Counted from the stretch's first letter, positions 7,866 through 15,967 are shown. The stretch: DNA of 64,000 nucleotides from an uncultured Eubacteriales bacterium (GCA_900079765.1 LT599017.1:1829766-1893765); one strand, 5' to 3'. The notes: generated by a model from the letters alone, not told the origin. Program-made: numbers and translations.

Positions 7866-7893
7866 CGCCTCCTTGGGATTGCTCCCTAAAGGC
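7866..7893 (-). terminator. Type-A array hairpin, degenerate copy
   Basis: GCCTCCTTGGGA, TTGC loop, TCCCTAAAGGC. It keeps the loop of the family but has lost pairs, in line with the decayed gene beside it. Confidence 0.5.
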
Positions 7894-7942
7894 AGTTCTT
7901 TTGCTTGCCATGCGAATGGTAGTAGCCAATACTTTTTGCGGC

Positions 7943-8440
7943 TTATTTTGCTATAGATTCTGATTTGATTCTCCTATACTCCAAATAAGTCAATGCAATC
8001 ATGACGGCATCGAAAATAGAAAGCAGAATTAAAAATACGGAGTAAGTTAGTGTGTAGCGGTAAATCTGATAAGCAATAAACAAAATCAAGGAGACAATGT
8101 AAGCGAATATGCCCACAGCTTCTTGTGCCATAGCAAGAGAACCAGGATGAATTTTATAATTCCATGAGACATCAAGTACAACATGGCAAAGTGCTGTGTA
8201 CTGATTGAAAAACTAGTGCTAATATTAAAAATGACATTAGCGACCAAATCTCTCGGATATTCTGAAAGCTCATGCTTGGTTAAGAAACGTGTCAGCGCAT
8301 TCATCCGGTTCGGCGTAAGAAAGAACATCAGCACTCCGCCAATTATCTCTGCCAGGCCGTGTATGCCCTATAGAAGTAGTCCGATATTAAAACTTAAATG
8401 AACTATATCTTTTTGTAAAGTTACATTTTTTTCATAAACT
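7943..8440 (-). pseudogene. DUF2127-like membrane protein, broken
   Basis: Read on the minus strand, pieces in different frames make up one small membrane protein: NIGLLL, a TAG stop, GIHGLAEIIGGVLMFFL, then SEYPRDLVANVI and FSISTQHFAMLYLMSHG, a frame change near 8090-8130, then AYQIYRYTLTYSVFLILLS and LTYLEYRRIKSE. This order matches the DUF2127 family of about 150-residue integral membrane proteins of unknown role. One in-frame stop and one frameshift make it a pseudogene. It keeps an array promoter block upstream (8534). Confidence 0.72.
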
Positions 8441-8533
8441 ATCTTCCTGTCGCTATAAGTTCATTACCTTCTGAAAATTATTCTTATCTAATTATAATAG
8501 CCAATACGATAAGCCTTTATTTTTGAAAAATTG

Positions 8534-8611
8534 TTATAGCATAAATGCCTGCCCATGCATAGAACAACAAAAGAAAACCCACATCACTTGGTAATATGGG
8601 CGGGGGGGCAT
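8534..8611 (-). repeat. Array block copy 3: promoter plus type-B hairpin
   Basis: TATAGCATAAATGCCTGCCC and ATGCATAGAACAACA on top, then a CCCACATCACTTGG hairpin (8578-8608). On the minus strand this gives a TGCTATAAC -10. It lies upstream of the broken DUF2127 gene. Confidence 0.55.
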
Positions 8612-8706
8612 ATTTTTTATTCACAGATTGCGTCAAGGTAGAATATATTAAGAATGAGTAGATTACATATGGAACCTCTCTCGTATCTGCCATACCCCCC
8701 ATTTAT

Positions 8707-8734
8707 CCCCCGCTCGGTTAATTCCGGGTGGGGG
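8707..8734. repeat. Type-B hairpin copy
   Basis: CCCCCGCTCGG, TTAATT loop, CCGGGTGGGGG: perfect apart from one G-T pair. Confidence 0.65.
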
Positions 8735-8832
8735 ATACCTACTTATGTTGCCTGAGGGCGTTCACACATTGCACCCAACAGGAATATACTATGAATGTAG
8801 CAGCATCTGTTCCTCTCCATATATTCCGTGCG

Positions 8833-8860
8833 CCCCACTCGGCTCATTGCCGGGTGGGGG
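8833..8860 (+). repeat. Type-B hairpin copy, terminator-like
   Basis: CCCCACTCGGC, TCATT, GCCGGGTGGGG, then GTTTATTTG. The T-rich tail makes it a plausible terminator for plus-strand transcription. Confidence 0.65.
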
Positions 8861-8980
8861 TTTATTTGCTTTGCCTCTTGCCTTCACTCACAGCATCCAA
8901 TTTGAATATGATATGAATACGGGAACACAACACATAGAGTACTTCACCTAGAATACATCACTAGGGAAGGAGGATGTACT

Positions 8981-9112
8981 ATGTGTGACCGGAATAACAA
9001 TTTCAATTCTAACGATTGTGATCGGGACCGTGACCGGGATCGGGACCGGGATGATCGTTTCCGTTGCTGCAGAAATCGCTGCAACAGGTGCTGCAACAGA
9101 CGCTGCTTCTAA
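8981..9112 (+). CDS. 43-residue Asp/Arg- and Cys-rich peptide
   Basis: A very short gene with an excellent ribosome site (GGAAGGAGG, 6 to 7 bases before ATG). The peptide starts MCDRNNNFNSNDC, has an alternating run of Arg-Asp pairs at about residues 14-25, then a Cys/Arg/Asn-rich end with paired cysteines (CC at about 29-30 and 37-38), nine cysteines or fewer in all. Codons of the Arg-Asp run form a short imperfect tandem repeat. A type-A hairpin follows 22 bases after the stop. I do not recognise it. Cys-rich peptides of this size in spore formers are often coat-associated or metal-binding; that is only an analogy. The other frame across here is less likely because it lacks the ribosome site. 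Confidence 0.6.
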   Translation: MCDRNNNFNSNDCDRDRDRDRDRDDRFRCCRNRCNRCCNRRCF

Positions 9113-9133
9113 ATACTGCGAAAGCATAATAAT

Positions 9134-9165
9134 GCCGCCTCTGGGGATTGCTTCCTGGGGGCGGC
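9134..9165. terminator. Type-A array hairpin between convergent genes
   Basis: GCCGCCTCTGGGGA, TTGC, TTCCTGGGGGCGGC, then TTTCAT on the plus side. It lies between the 43-residue gene and the minus-strand gene at 9196. Confidence 0.65.
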
Positions 9166-9195
9166 TTTCATATTTCTGCTGGGATTAAATTTTTG

Positions 9196-9714
9196 TTATG
9201 TTGAAATATTATCTATCGAAATATTTTCTCCATTTGAATTGTACAGCGTCACTGTGTCGATATTTGAGGGGATAATTATTGCAAAAGGTTCAAGCGGATT
9301 GATAGTAATTATTTCTATGTTTTTCCCGTTATTCATTTGAATTTTCTCAACATTTTTAGCATTCATTGAGAGCAGAACTAACCCATTGCTTTGATATGAA
9401 AAGCCTTGTATGCCAGAATCGATAGAACCTAAAGAACCACCCTCTCTAAAGAAATAACCGTAGGAGAAACCGTCGTTATTTAAGTAAATAGAAAAAGTGT
9501 GTTGATTTAGTTCTTTATTATAAAACAACAAAGCTGCCGCTTCATCGGTCACATCTTTTGCGACAAGCCAAGATGCATCTATTCTTTGACTTTGGCGGGC
9601 ATTTTCCTCAATGTTGCTTCTTGAAACTCCGATTACTCCGCTTCCGAAAACAGCAATGCAAATTAAAACCAATAAAGCAGCTAATACAACCACAAGTGAT
9701 CTTTCATTTTTCAT
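9196..9714 (-). CDS. Hypothetical membrane-anchored protein
   Basis: 172 residues. Residues 8-30 (VVVLAALLVLICIAVFGSG) form one transmembrane helix after a short basic start, so the rest is predicted outside the membrane. The outer part is rich in Asn, Ser and Ile and looks mostly beta. No family recognised. The start is the ATG at 9714, 6 bases after GGAGGG; an earlier in-frame ATG at 9756 falls on the promoter itself. It is a single-gene unit with array promoter copy 4. Confidence 0.68.
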   Translation of the reverse strand: MKNERSLVVVLAALLVLICIAVFGSGVIGVSRSNIEENARQSQRIDASWLVAKDVTDEAAALLFYNKELNQHTFSIYLNNDGFSYGYFFREGGSLGSIDSGIQGFSYQSNGLVLLSMNAKNVEKIQMNNGKNIEIITINPLEPFAIIIPSNIDTVTLYNSNGENISIDNIST

Positions 9715-9755
9715 TTCAATCCCTCCCACGAATATAAAATAATTAACAGTATGCA

Positions 9756-9810
9756 ATTATAGCACACCGCCGCGCTTGTGCACAGGGCAGCAAAAAATAG
9801 CCCGCGGCCT
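9756..9810 (-). repeat. Array block copy 4: promoter
   Basis: Top strand ATTATAGCACACCGCCGCG; minus strand TGCTATAAT, 42 bases before the start of the 172-residue gene. The hairpin part is diverged. Confidence 0.6.
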
Positions 9811-9929
9811 GGATTTGTCATCCTGGGGGGCTTTACTGCCGCAACATTTTTTGCGTATTGTTTGATGTTTCTTGAGCATCGTAAGCTTGCAAACGTATTT
9901 CTCATAGCTGCACTTCTTTGTCGGAGTAG

Positions 9930-9956
9930 GCCGGACGCCAGGAACGGACGTCCGGC
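9930..9956. terminator. Hairpin after the broken hydrolase gene
   Basis: GCCGGACG and CGTCCGGC arms, then TTTCTC on the plus side. Resembles the hairpin at 7807-7835. Confidence 0.6.
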
Positions 9957-9994
9957 TTTCTCTATACACTTTGAAGTTACTGGGAGAAAAAGTT

Positions 9995-10572
9995 TTACAA
10001 TTCTACCATCTGCTGGAGTATATTCAGCAAAACGGGAAAACTCATGTACCCATCTCGTTCAATGAAATGTTTTCCACTATCCAGCACAATGAGCTGTGCA
10101 TCCAGCGTTTTCGCCATTTCCTGTGTAGAACAAGATGGAACTATGTCATCGTCGGAGGCTGTTATTACATATCTTTTTGGCGCTAAGTGATTAATCTTTA
10201 TAAAATCCAATTCACCTTGAACAAATCCAGAAAGACCTTCGGTTTGTATACTCATAGGGTTTTGACCGATAAAACCCGAAACCAAAACGATACCACATAT
10301 ACGGATTCCCTTTTTGAGCAAATACCGTAGGACCGTAACGCAACCAAGGCTGTGACCGACTAATATGGTGTTTTCGTCCAAATCCGGTATACTATTTTCC
10401 AACTGTTTAATCCATGTTGATAAATGCGGATTATTGGAATCTGGCATATCGGAACTACCACAGAAACGCCTTGAGTCTCAAGCTGGGCTTTCATCCAGGG
10501 AAACCACTGCGCATCACAGTTTGCAGTATACCCGTGTACAATACAAACCTTATGATGCGATTGCATATTCAT
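9995..10572 (-). pseudogene. Alpha/beta hydrolase (RBBP9/YdeN type) with one frameshift
   Basis: The N-terminal part (from 10572) reads KVCIVHGYTANCDAQWFPW and VSVVVP; the second frame (to 9995) resumes with MPDSNNPHLSTWIKQL, VGHSLGCVTVLRYL (nucleophile Ser) and a C-terminal GKHFIERDGY with the catalytic His. The family normally reads P-N-M-P at the junction, so one base has been lost near 10445. The remaining sequence is intact, so the loss is recent or is a sequencing error. GGAGG lies 10 bases before the ATG. Array promoter copy 5 lies upstream. Confidence 0.82.
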
Positions 10573-10660
10573 AATCGTTATTCCTCCATGGGGATCAGTT
10601 TAATAAACTCATTTTATAGAATAGCTGTAGATAAAAAATAATCAGCAGTATTTGCTTGCA

Positions 10661-10752
10661 ATTATACCATACCACCACGTGCGTGCATAGACCAAAAAGA
10701 TAGCCTCATTTCCGTACTGCCATGGCCCCCCACTCAGATCCTCTCTGGGTGG
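10661..10752 (-). repeat. Array block copy 5: promoter plus type-B hairpin
   Basis: Top strand ATTATACCATACCACCACG then TGCATAGACCAAAAAGATAG, and a CCCCCCACTCAG hairpin arm. On the minus strand: TGGTATAAT, 89 bases before the broken hydrolase gene. Confidence 0.62.
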
Positions 10753-10861
10753 AGAAATTTTTTATGGGCTTACTGCCCGAGGGCGCTTTTTATACAACTC
10801 ACCCAGCCGTGGCATACTATGAATTCAGGAGCAGATGAAACATGGACGCTCCCTTAATATA

Positions 10862-10891
10862 CCCCCACTCGGTGCTATGCTGGGTGGGGGG
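10862..10891. repeat. Type-B hairpin copy
   Basis: CCCCCACTCGG and TGGGTGGGGG arms. It is followed by a 30-base tract shared with 12355-12390. Confidence 0.65.
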
Positions 10892-10958
10892 CTTTCGTTT
10901 CTCCGGCCTACCGCCCGACCGGCGGGGCAGATATCCTTGCTGGCCGGAGTAAACAAGC

Positions 10959-10989
10959 ACCGCCCCCGGGGATTGCCCCCTGGGGCGGT
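10959..10989 (-). terminator. Type-A array hairpin
   Basis: ACCGCCCC with GGGGCGGT outer arms and the TTGC-type loop, 26 bases after the stop of the VOC-like gene. Confidence 0.7.
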
Positions 10990-11014
10990 ATTTCACAGTA
11001 TGCCTCAATAGCTT

Positions 11015-11761
11015 TTAGCAATAAATTTTTATATTCTCAATATTGATAGCCTTTTCTTTGGCAGCATCTGTATAGACCTCTAGCTGGCAGTGATTATCCT
11101 TCACGAATTCTATTGATTGTGTAGAAGATAAGTCTACTTTTATAGATGTTTCATCTAGCGAATTATTAGATATCTCGTCGCCAAAAACAGATACTATCAT
11201 CTCAAAATCCTGTTTGGTGAATTGCCCCTTTATTATCACATTGTTAACTCCAAAAATCCCATTATCCCTCGAATTAGGAATCATATACTGGCTCATAAAA
11301 TCTCTTGCTTTTTCATCTTGCATCTGCTGAAATCCAATTTGAAATTCAACCCCTTCAAAAAATGGCATATAGCAATTTCTCCAAGGCATTCTTCTGGTCA
11401 ACAAGTTAAAAAACCATTTAAACTCTAGCCAATGCGGAGGAGTTACCTGTATATTCCTACTCTTTAGCGACAAATAAATCTCATCTATGTTCTCTACATC
11501 TAACATTAAGCAAATCATTCCTCGATGTCCACGGTTGTATCTTTTGGTCCATTCAGGAATCCATCCGCCACCATTTGATTTTAAAATACGTACCATTTCA
11601 AAGTATTCATTTCCTATCCACAAATTAGAAACTTTGAACCCTCCCGTACCTTTTCCCCACTTTGGTTCATAAGGAAAGCCAACAGCCCTGATGTTGTCAA
11701 TAATGTTCTTATCTGTCTGATATTTTTTATCAACATTTATCACAAGATGGTCTAATTTCAT
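11015..11761 (-). CDS. VOC (glyoxalase-like) superfamily protein
   Basis: 248 residues. It opens MKLDHLVINVDKKYQTD, the usual first strand of glyoxalase-like domains, with LDHLVINV supplying a metal-ligand-type His. A paired module near residues 85-100 (HRGMICLMLDVENIDEIYL) repeats the pattern. The C-terminal 80 residues are variable. The substrate cannot be told; relatives include a glyoxalase-like domain of unknown role. AGGAGG lies 7 bases before the chosen ATG (11761); earlier in-frame ATGs have no ribosome site. Confidence 0.72.
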   Translation of the reverse strand: MKLDHLVINVDKKYQTDKNIIDNIRAVGFPYEPKWGKGTGGFKVSNLWIGNEYFEMVRILKSNGGGWIPEWTKRYNRGHRGMICLMLDVENIDEIYLSLKSRNIQVTPPHWLEFKWFFNLLTRRMPWRNCYMPFFEGVEFQIGFQQMQDEKARDFMSQYMIPNSRDNGIFGVNNVIIKGQFTKQDFEMIVSVFGDEISNNSLDETSIKVDLSSTQSIEFVKDNHCQLEVYTDAAKEKAINIENIKIYC

Positions 11762-11904
11762 AGTCTCTCCTCCTATAATAGTAATTGCGGACAAGGCGCG
11801 GCAGCCAACCGTATATTGTTCCATTTCATTACCCAACTCAGGTTAGCTTTAGTTCGGGTGAAAATACCACTAATGCTTATTTCACTCAGTATCATGCATC
11901 CCTA

Positions 11905-12087
11905 TTATTGCTGGCGCTTTTTGAATATGTCAATGAGTGACGGAATTATGATGCTTCCCAAAATGAGAACCGGCCATGCGAATAAGCTTAATGAAAGCCC
12001 GTTCTTGATATAGTCAATCGCTGCGCAGGCAATAGCGCCAACTACCCCTATAATGATCACAATCCAATTCCTTTTATTTGTTTTCAT
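11905..12087 (-). CDS. Small two-helix membrane protein
   Basis: 60 residues with two hydrophobic helices (WIVIIIGVVGAIACAAIDY and LSLFAWPVLILGSIIIP) and basic ends (MKTNKRN, FKKRQQ), so both termini should face the cytoplasm. GGAGG is 12 bases before ATG, slightly long. Family not recognised. Array promoter copy 6 is about 190 bases upstream. Confidence 0.6.
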   Translation of the reverse strand: MKTNKRNWIVIIIGVVGAIACAAIDYIKNGLSLSLFAWPVLILGSIIIPSLIDIFKKRQQ

Positions 12088-12279
12088 AAATCCATAAAAC
12101 CTCCAGTTAAAGACTGCTCGGAAAATTCTCGTTTATCTGCACGATAAATAAATAATCAGCAGCGCTTTTTTGTAACTACAGCAACCACAACACCACTCAA
12201 TCTAAATTATATAAACTATAGATTCCTGGGTATCAGGGACTATTCATTCGAATCGGTAAAGATTATGCTGTTTTACCAA

Positions 12280-12353
12280 AGTATACCACATCACTATACC
12301 TATGTATAGAGAAACAAAGAACCCCTATCACTCGGTAACCCGGGTGGTAGGGG
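12280..12353 (-). repeat. Array block copy 6: promoter plus type-B hairpin
   Basis: Top strand AGTATACCACATCACTATAC then TATGTATAGAGAAAC, then the CCCCTATCACTCGG / GGGTGGTAGGGG hairpin (12322-12353). The minus strand shows TATACA, 17 bases, TGGTATACT. Confidence 0.65.
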
Positions 12354-12404
12354 TTTTTGTTTCTCCGGCCTATTGCCCGACCGGCGGGGTGGGGACTAAA
12401 TGAA

Positions 12405-12437
12405 ACCGCCCCCAAGGAGTAACCTCCCGGGGGCGGT
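12405..12437 (-). terminator. Type-A array hairpin
   Basis: ACCGCCCCC and GGGGGCGGT arms, 15 bases after the 49-residue gene; the inner loop differs from the TTGC copies. Confidence 0.7.
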
Positions 12438-12452
12438 ATGCTTCTTGACCTC

Positions 12453-12602
12453 TTAGCCTCCGCCAATGGGAGCAGAATCACGGTGAACGCCTGGAACTGT
12501 TGAATTAGGATATCGCCCTTTCGCAGCGTCCTCTTTACTGATCACTCTTTTGGTGGCTAAATGCTCTTGTTGCTTGCCTTTAGTTTTTTTATCCTTAGGC
12601 AT
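12453..12602 (-). CDS. 49-residue basic small protein
   Basis: A short gene with AAGGAG 7 bases before ATG and a terminator right behind it. It begins MPKDKKTKGKQQEHLATK, is Lys/Arg-rich in its first half, and ends in a flexible SAPIGGG. No cysteines or membrane segment. Charge and size suggest a nucleic-acid- or spore-core-type small protein, but I see no family match. It has the same array layout as its neighbours. Confidence 0.62.
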   Translation of the reverse strand: MPKDKKTKGKQQEHLATKRVISKEDAAKGRYPNSTVPGVHRDSAPIGGG

Positions 12603-12746
12603 AACGGGGCTCCTTTATCGTTGAAACTTTACTGCAAAACAGGGCAACCATATTATTTGCCTTTAGCGGCCAAAATATTTTGCTGAAAGGCTTACTCCCT
12701 GAGGGCGTTTACACATTATGCTCACTAAATATAGAAAGACGGGCGT

Positions 12747-13187
12747 TCATGTGTCAATTCTTTTCAGTTCAGTTAATGCCTTATTTCTATAGCTCAAGTC
12801 TTCTCGTGTGTTGAATCCTGTGTGTTCCCAAAATGCATTCCCTATTTCGTTATTCTTGAAAACCACAAGAGCTACTTTGCTGATCCCTTCATCATGCAAT
12901 GCATCCAATGCTGCGCGTAGTAAAGAACTCCCGATGCCTTTGTTCCTATACGCCACAGAAACAGCAGTATGATAGATATAACCACGTCGTCCATCATGGC
13001 CCGACAATATAACACCCACAATTTTATTTGATATAATCGAAACAAAGCATGTATTGGGATTGCGCTTTAAATACTTGTCAATACCCAATTTTGAATCATC
13101 AACGTCGTTTAGCCCCATCCCAGGAGTTGAAATCCAAAAGTCATATATTTCATTGTAATCGTCAATGGTCAGTTTTCTTATTTCCAT
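12747..13187 (-). CDS. GNAT-family N-acetyltransferase
   Basis: 146 residues. It opens MEIRKLTIDDYNEIYDFW, the usual first strand and helix. Motif A is VSVAYRNKGIGSSLL, with the R-x-x-G-x-G acetyl-CoA loop (here RNKGIG). A late WEHTGFNTR is the typical C-terminal hairpin. The acyl acceptor is unknown. The ATG at 13187, 6 bases after GAGGTG, is preferred to the GTG three codons earlier. It has array promoter copy 7 and no co-transcribed partner. Confidence 0.88.
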   Translation of the reverse strand: MEIRKLTIDDYNEIYDFWISTPGMGLNDVDDSKLGIDKYLKRNPNTCFVSIISNKIVGVILSGHDGRRGYIYHTAVSVAYRNKGIGSSLLRAALDALHDEGISKVALVVFKNNEIGNAFWEHTGFNTREDLSYRNKALTELKRIDT

Positions 13188-13562
13188 TTCATTCACCTCA
13201 CTTAATTTCTGTTTATCTGCTCGTTATATAAATAATCAGCAGTATTTGTTTGATTATACCACATCGCCACACACATGCCCAGAGCGACAAAAGATAGCCC
13301 CCATCACTCAATTAACGGGTGGGGGGGGCTATCTTTTGCTCTTTCAGGAGGTGCAGCCGCCCCCGGGGTATCCTATCAATCATAGATAAATTATTTATTG
13401 CGTTTTGCTGCTGTACAACGATTCTTATCTGCACTCATATATTAAATAGCCATGCCAGTATAGGACTGGCATCCTATACCAGGGGCACTTTTGTTAACTT
13501 CACCCGTAAAAGACGATAATATTCTGTAAAGACCGCTCTGCCAGTGAAAGGGGAGAATACTC
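13188..13562. other. Gap with array block copy 7 and a short palindrome
   Basis: Besides the array block it has a hairpin at 13451-13472 (ATGCCAGT and ACTGGCAT) ahead of the serine hydrolase, which may be an operator. No gene. Confidence 0.45.
13253..13338 (-). repeat. Array block copy 7: promoter plus type-B hairpin
   Basis: Top strand ATTATACCACATCGCCACAC then ATGCCCAGAGCGACAAAAG, then the CCCCCATCACTC hairpin (13298-13327). The minus strand gives TGGTATAAT, 66 bases before the acetyltransferase start. Confidence 0.65.
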
Positions 13563-13715
13563 ATCAGAGAAAAGAAAAGAAATATCCCGCCCGCTGTATG
13601 GGGCGTCTGTCTGGCGATCATTTTCCTGAGCGGAGGGGTACTGCTCTGGGCCAGCCACCGTACTAAAGCTGCGCAGACTGAGCTCGACGGCCGGTACGGG
13701 GCGAATTTAAAAGAG

Positions 13716-15302
13716 ATGGCAACACGGGAGCTGACGGAGGCGGAAAAGGTTCGGGCAATAGAGTTTGCCGACATGAGCGCGGCTGCGCCCTACCACGACG
13801 CGGTGTGCTATGCGGCATACCGGGGCTACCTGCTGGGCGTAGAAGAGAATTATTTTGACCCGGACGGGCTGGTCACCAACGATATGGCCGCAACTGTTTT
13901 CAGCCGCGTCATAGGCGGGGACGGTACACTCCAGGAATATGTCTGTGACCCCGATGCCTTGGTTAACCGCCAGGCGCTGGCGGGCTTGCTCCAAAGTGCT
14001 GCTGCAATCACCACTGGGGGGGATATGGCGGGGGTGATCGACTCCATGGCTTGGGCTGTAGGAAAAGGGCTCTTCAACGGAGTCGTTACGGGAAAGTTAC
14101 ACCCCGAGCTGGCGGTCTCCCGGGCGCAGCTTGCCCGGACTCTGCTGGCGCTGGATGCGCTGCGGTACGGCGAACTGGCCCGTGAGCTACTGGGCGAGCC
14201 CGCGCCCTCTCCGGCCTATACCTTTGATGGGAAGACCTTGGCCGATTTGCAGGCGTCGGTGGATTCCGCCGTCAAGCGCAATCACGCAGTGGGCGCCCAG
14301 ATGGCACTCATCAAAAACGGCGACGTGGTCGCCACGGTAAATTCGGGCTGGGCAACCAAGAATGTGGAGGCCATGAATGACGAGAGCAAAATGCGCGTCG
14401 CTTCCATCTCTAAGATCATGGTGGGCATGGGTGCCATGGCCCTGGCGGAGGATGGCACAGTGAGCCTCAACGCCCCTATCGGCACATATTGGGACGCGGA
14501 TTTTGTGAATCCCAGCTACCCGGACGAAGACGTCACCATCCGCAATATCCTCAACCACACTTCATCTATCTGGCCTGCGGGGGACAACGTCTCCCGGGCC
14601 TATACTGACGTGAAAGCCCGTCTCTCCACCAACCGGGGTTATACTAGTAGCAAGCCCGGAGCAGCTGGCTCCTGGTACTACAACAACTATGCATTTGCGG
14701 TGCTGGGCATGACCCTGGAGCTGGCGGCCGGGGAGACAATGGATCAGATCATGAATGCTAAATTTTTCAACGCCTTGAATATTGACGCAGCGTTCGAGGC
14801 AGGGAGCGTAAAGACCCCCGACACCTTGACGACCCTCTATCGGGAGGACGGCACGCCCTGGCGCTCTGTGTCGGAGCTGGAGACTGCCCTGCCGGACCCC
14901 ACACCCGGAGCCAACGGAAGATATTTCTCAGGCGGCTTTACCATCAGTGCGGGGGATCTGGGCAAGCTGGTGGCAATCTTGACGGGCGATGGGGAGTACC
15001 AGGGACTGCGGTTCCTAAGTGCCCAGTCGGTTGCCGCCATGGAGGAGTGCTCCTCGGAGTCGGTGAGCGGGGGCGAGTACTACCAGGGCTATCCGCTGGA
15101 CTACCGGGAGAACATGTACGGCAGACAAGGCATCTACTACCATAACGGAAACGCATATGGCGCGTTCACCTGTGTTTCTTACGACAGCGTCACCGGCGAC
15201 GGCGTGGTGGTGCTGGCTACCGGCTCAGTCCCTGCTAAGGTGGATGGCATCTACGCCGTCTGCAACGACATCAATGCAGCGGCTTACGCCGTCCTCAGAT
15301 AA
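13716..15302 (+). CDS. Serine hydrolase (class C beta-lactamase fold) with SLH-like N-terminal repeats
   Basis: 528 residues from the ATG. Residues 15-150 have two S-layer-homology-like units (YHDAVCYAAYRGYLLG, then GLFNGVVTGKLHPELAVSR). Residues 170-520 form the beta-lactamase/penicillin-binding fold: SISK (Ser-x-x-Lys nucleophile), YYNNYAF (Tyr-x-Asn) and HNGNAYG (third box). It is likely a D-Ala-D-Ala peptidase or esterase acting on the cell wall. The frame is open upstream to 13563 and encodes a basic start plus a hydrophobic helix (AIIFLSGGVLLWAS) that would anchor it, but only an ATC codon stands in the start position there, 7 bases after AAGGGGAG. The annotated ATG has no good ribosome site. 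Confidence 0.85.
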   Translation: MATRELTEAEKVRAIEFADMSAAAPYHDAVCYAAYRGYLLGVEENYFDPDGLVTNDMAATVFSRVIGGDGTLQEYVCDPDALVNRQALAGLLQSAAAITTGGDMAGVIDSMAWAVGKGLFNGVVTGKLHPELAVSRAQLARTLLALDALRYGELARELLGEPAPSPAYTFDGKTLADLQASVDSAVKRNHAVGAQMALIKNGDVVATVNSGWATKNVEAMNDESKMRVASISKIMVGMGAMALAEDGTVSLNAPIGTYWDADFVNPSYPDEDVTIRNILNHTSSIWPAGDNVSRAYTDVKARLSTNRGYTSSKPGAAGSWYYNNYAFAVLGMTLELAAGETMDQIMNAKFFNALNIDAAFEAGSVKTPDTLTTLYREDGTPWRSVSELETALPDPTPGANGRYFSGGFTISAGDLGKLVAILTGDGEYQGLRFLSAQSVAAMEECSSESVSGGEYYQGYPLDYRENMYGRQGIYYHNGNAYGAFTCVSYDSVTGDGVVVLATGSVPAKVDGIYAVCNDINAAAYAVLR

Positions 15303-15378
15303 GGAATATGAAAAGGCGATTTGGCTATGGAGCCGGCACTGTATGCAATGCCGACGGAACTGGTATACGAGATAGTAT

Positions 15379-15418
15379 AAAGACCGCCCCTATGGCTTAG
15401 TCCATGGGGGTGGTCTTT
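15379..15418. terminator. Bidirectional terminator
   Basis: AAAGACCGCCCC and GGGGTGGTCTTT arms between the convergent hydrolase and VOC genes, with T-runs on both sides. Confidence 0.8.
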
Positions 15419-15459
15419 GTTTTGCGCTATACTCACAATATTGTTGATAAATTGGACTT

Positions 15460-15816
15460 TTAAGCGCCAAACTCTACAATAATTTCATCAGGGTCTGCAA
15501 CAGTAAAATGTTTCGGCTTTGGCCCTCTTGTAATAATTTCTGACGGAGAATAGCCTAATGAGATGGCTTTCTCTCTCAACTCTTCAAGTTCACTTTTTGC
15601 AGAAAAACTCATAACCATTCCCTTAGTTAAAACTTTTTCCGCTCCTTCAAATTCAATTAGTTCCAACATAGTTTCACCCCTTTCATTTGCTAAAAATGCA
15701 ATTTCTCCAGCCCCAGGGCTCATGCGGTCCATTACATATAGACCTGCCAACTCTTGATAAAAAGCAACTGATTTTTCGATATCTCTAACCATAAAAGTAA
15801 TATAATTTAATTTCAT
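15460..15816 (-). CDS. VOC-family (glyoxalase/bleomycin-resistance-like) protein
   Basis: 118 residues, one complete VOC module pair. It opens MKLNYITFMVRDIEKSVAFY, and ends FTVADPDEIIVEF, where the usual 'D-P-D/E-G-x-x-x-E' metal ligand box is seen as DPDEIIVE. It may be a lyase, dioxygenase-like or drug-sequestering protein; the sequence does not decide. GGAGG is 8 bases before ATG. It has array promoter copy 8. Confidence 0.85.
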   Translation of the reverse strand: MKLNYITFMVRDIEKSVAFYQELAGLYVMDRMSPGAGEIAFLANERGETMLELIEFEGAEKVLTKGMVMSFSAKSELEELREKAISLGYSPSEIITRGPKPKHFTVADPDEIIVEFGA

Positions 15817-15874
15817 AAGATATTCCTCCGTAAATTCCTGTTTGTCTGTCGGCTTATAGCAATGATAGATTGTA

Positions 15875-15945
15875 ATTATACCACATTGCCATACTCATGC
15901 ATAGAAGCGGTAAGAGAGCGGTGCCTTGTCCAATGGCGCGGCCTG
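15875..15945 (-). repeat. Array block copy 8: promoter
   Basis: Top strand ATTATACCACATTGCCATAC then TCATGCATAGAAGCGG. Minus strand: -35 TATGCA, 17 bases, TGGTATAAT, 59 bases before the VOC gene. This is the rightmost clear copy. Confidence 0.62.
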
Positions 15946-15967
15946 GGGGCTGGGAAGGAGAGCGAAA

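Larger units (their letters stand above)
8612..8980. other. Stretch with two further type-B hairpins
   Basis: No supported protein gene. It holds hairpins at 8707-8734 and 8833-8860. Between them is text around 8750-8810 (GAGGGCGTTCACACATT, then ATACTATGAAT) that recurs near 10777-10835 and in part at 12700, so a second repeated unit is present. Confidence 0.5.
10753..11014. other. Repeat-rich gap with hairpins, no gene
   Basis: Holds the unit GAGGGCGCTTTTTATACAAC (10779 on), related to 8756 on; a type-B hairpin (10862-10891); a copy of TTTCTCCGGCCTACCGCCC (10895 on) that recurs at 12360; and a type-A hairpin (10959-10989). Confidence 0.55.
12088..12452. other. Repeat-rich gap, no gene
   Basis: Contains AATAATCAGCAGCGC (12150 on), also found near 10638 and 13231 as AATAATCAGCAGTATTTG; array block copy 6; and a type-A hairpin at 12405-12437. 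Confidence 0.5.

Noticed and set aside
8985-9188. 67-codon frame overlapping the 43-residue peptide gene
   Set aside because: Composition is low-complexity Ile/Thr/Ala, it runs through a terminator hairpin and has no ribosome site; the other frame has an ideal one.
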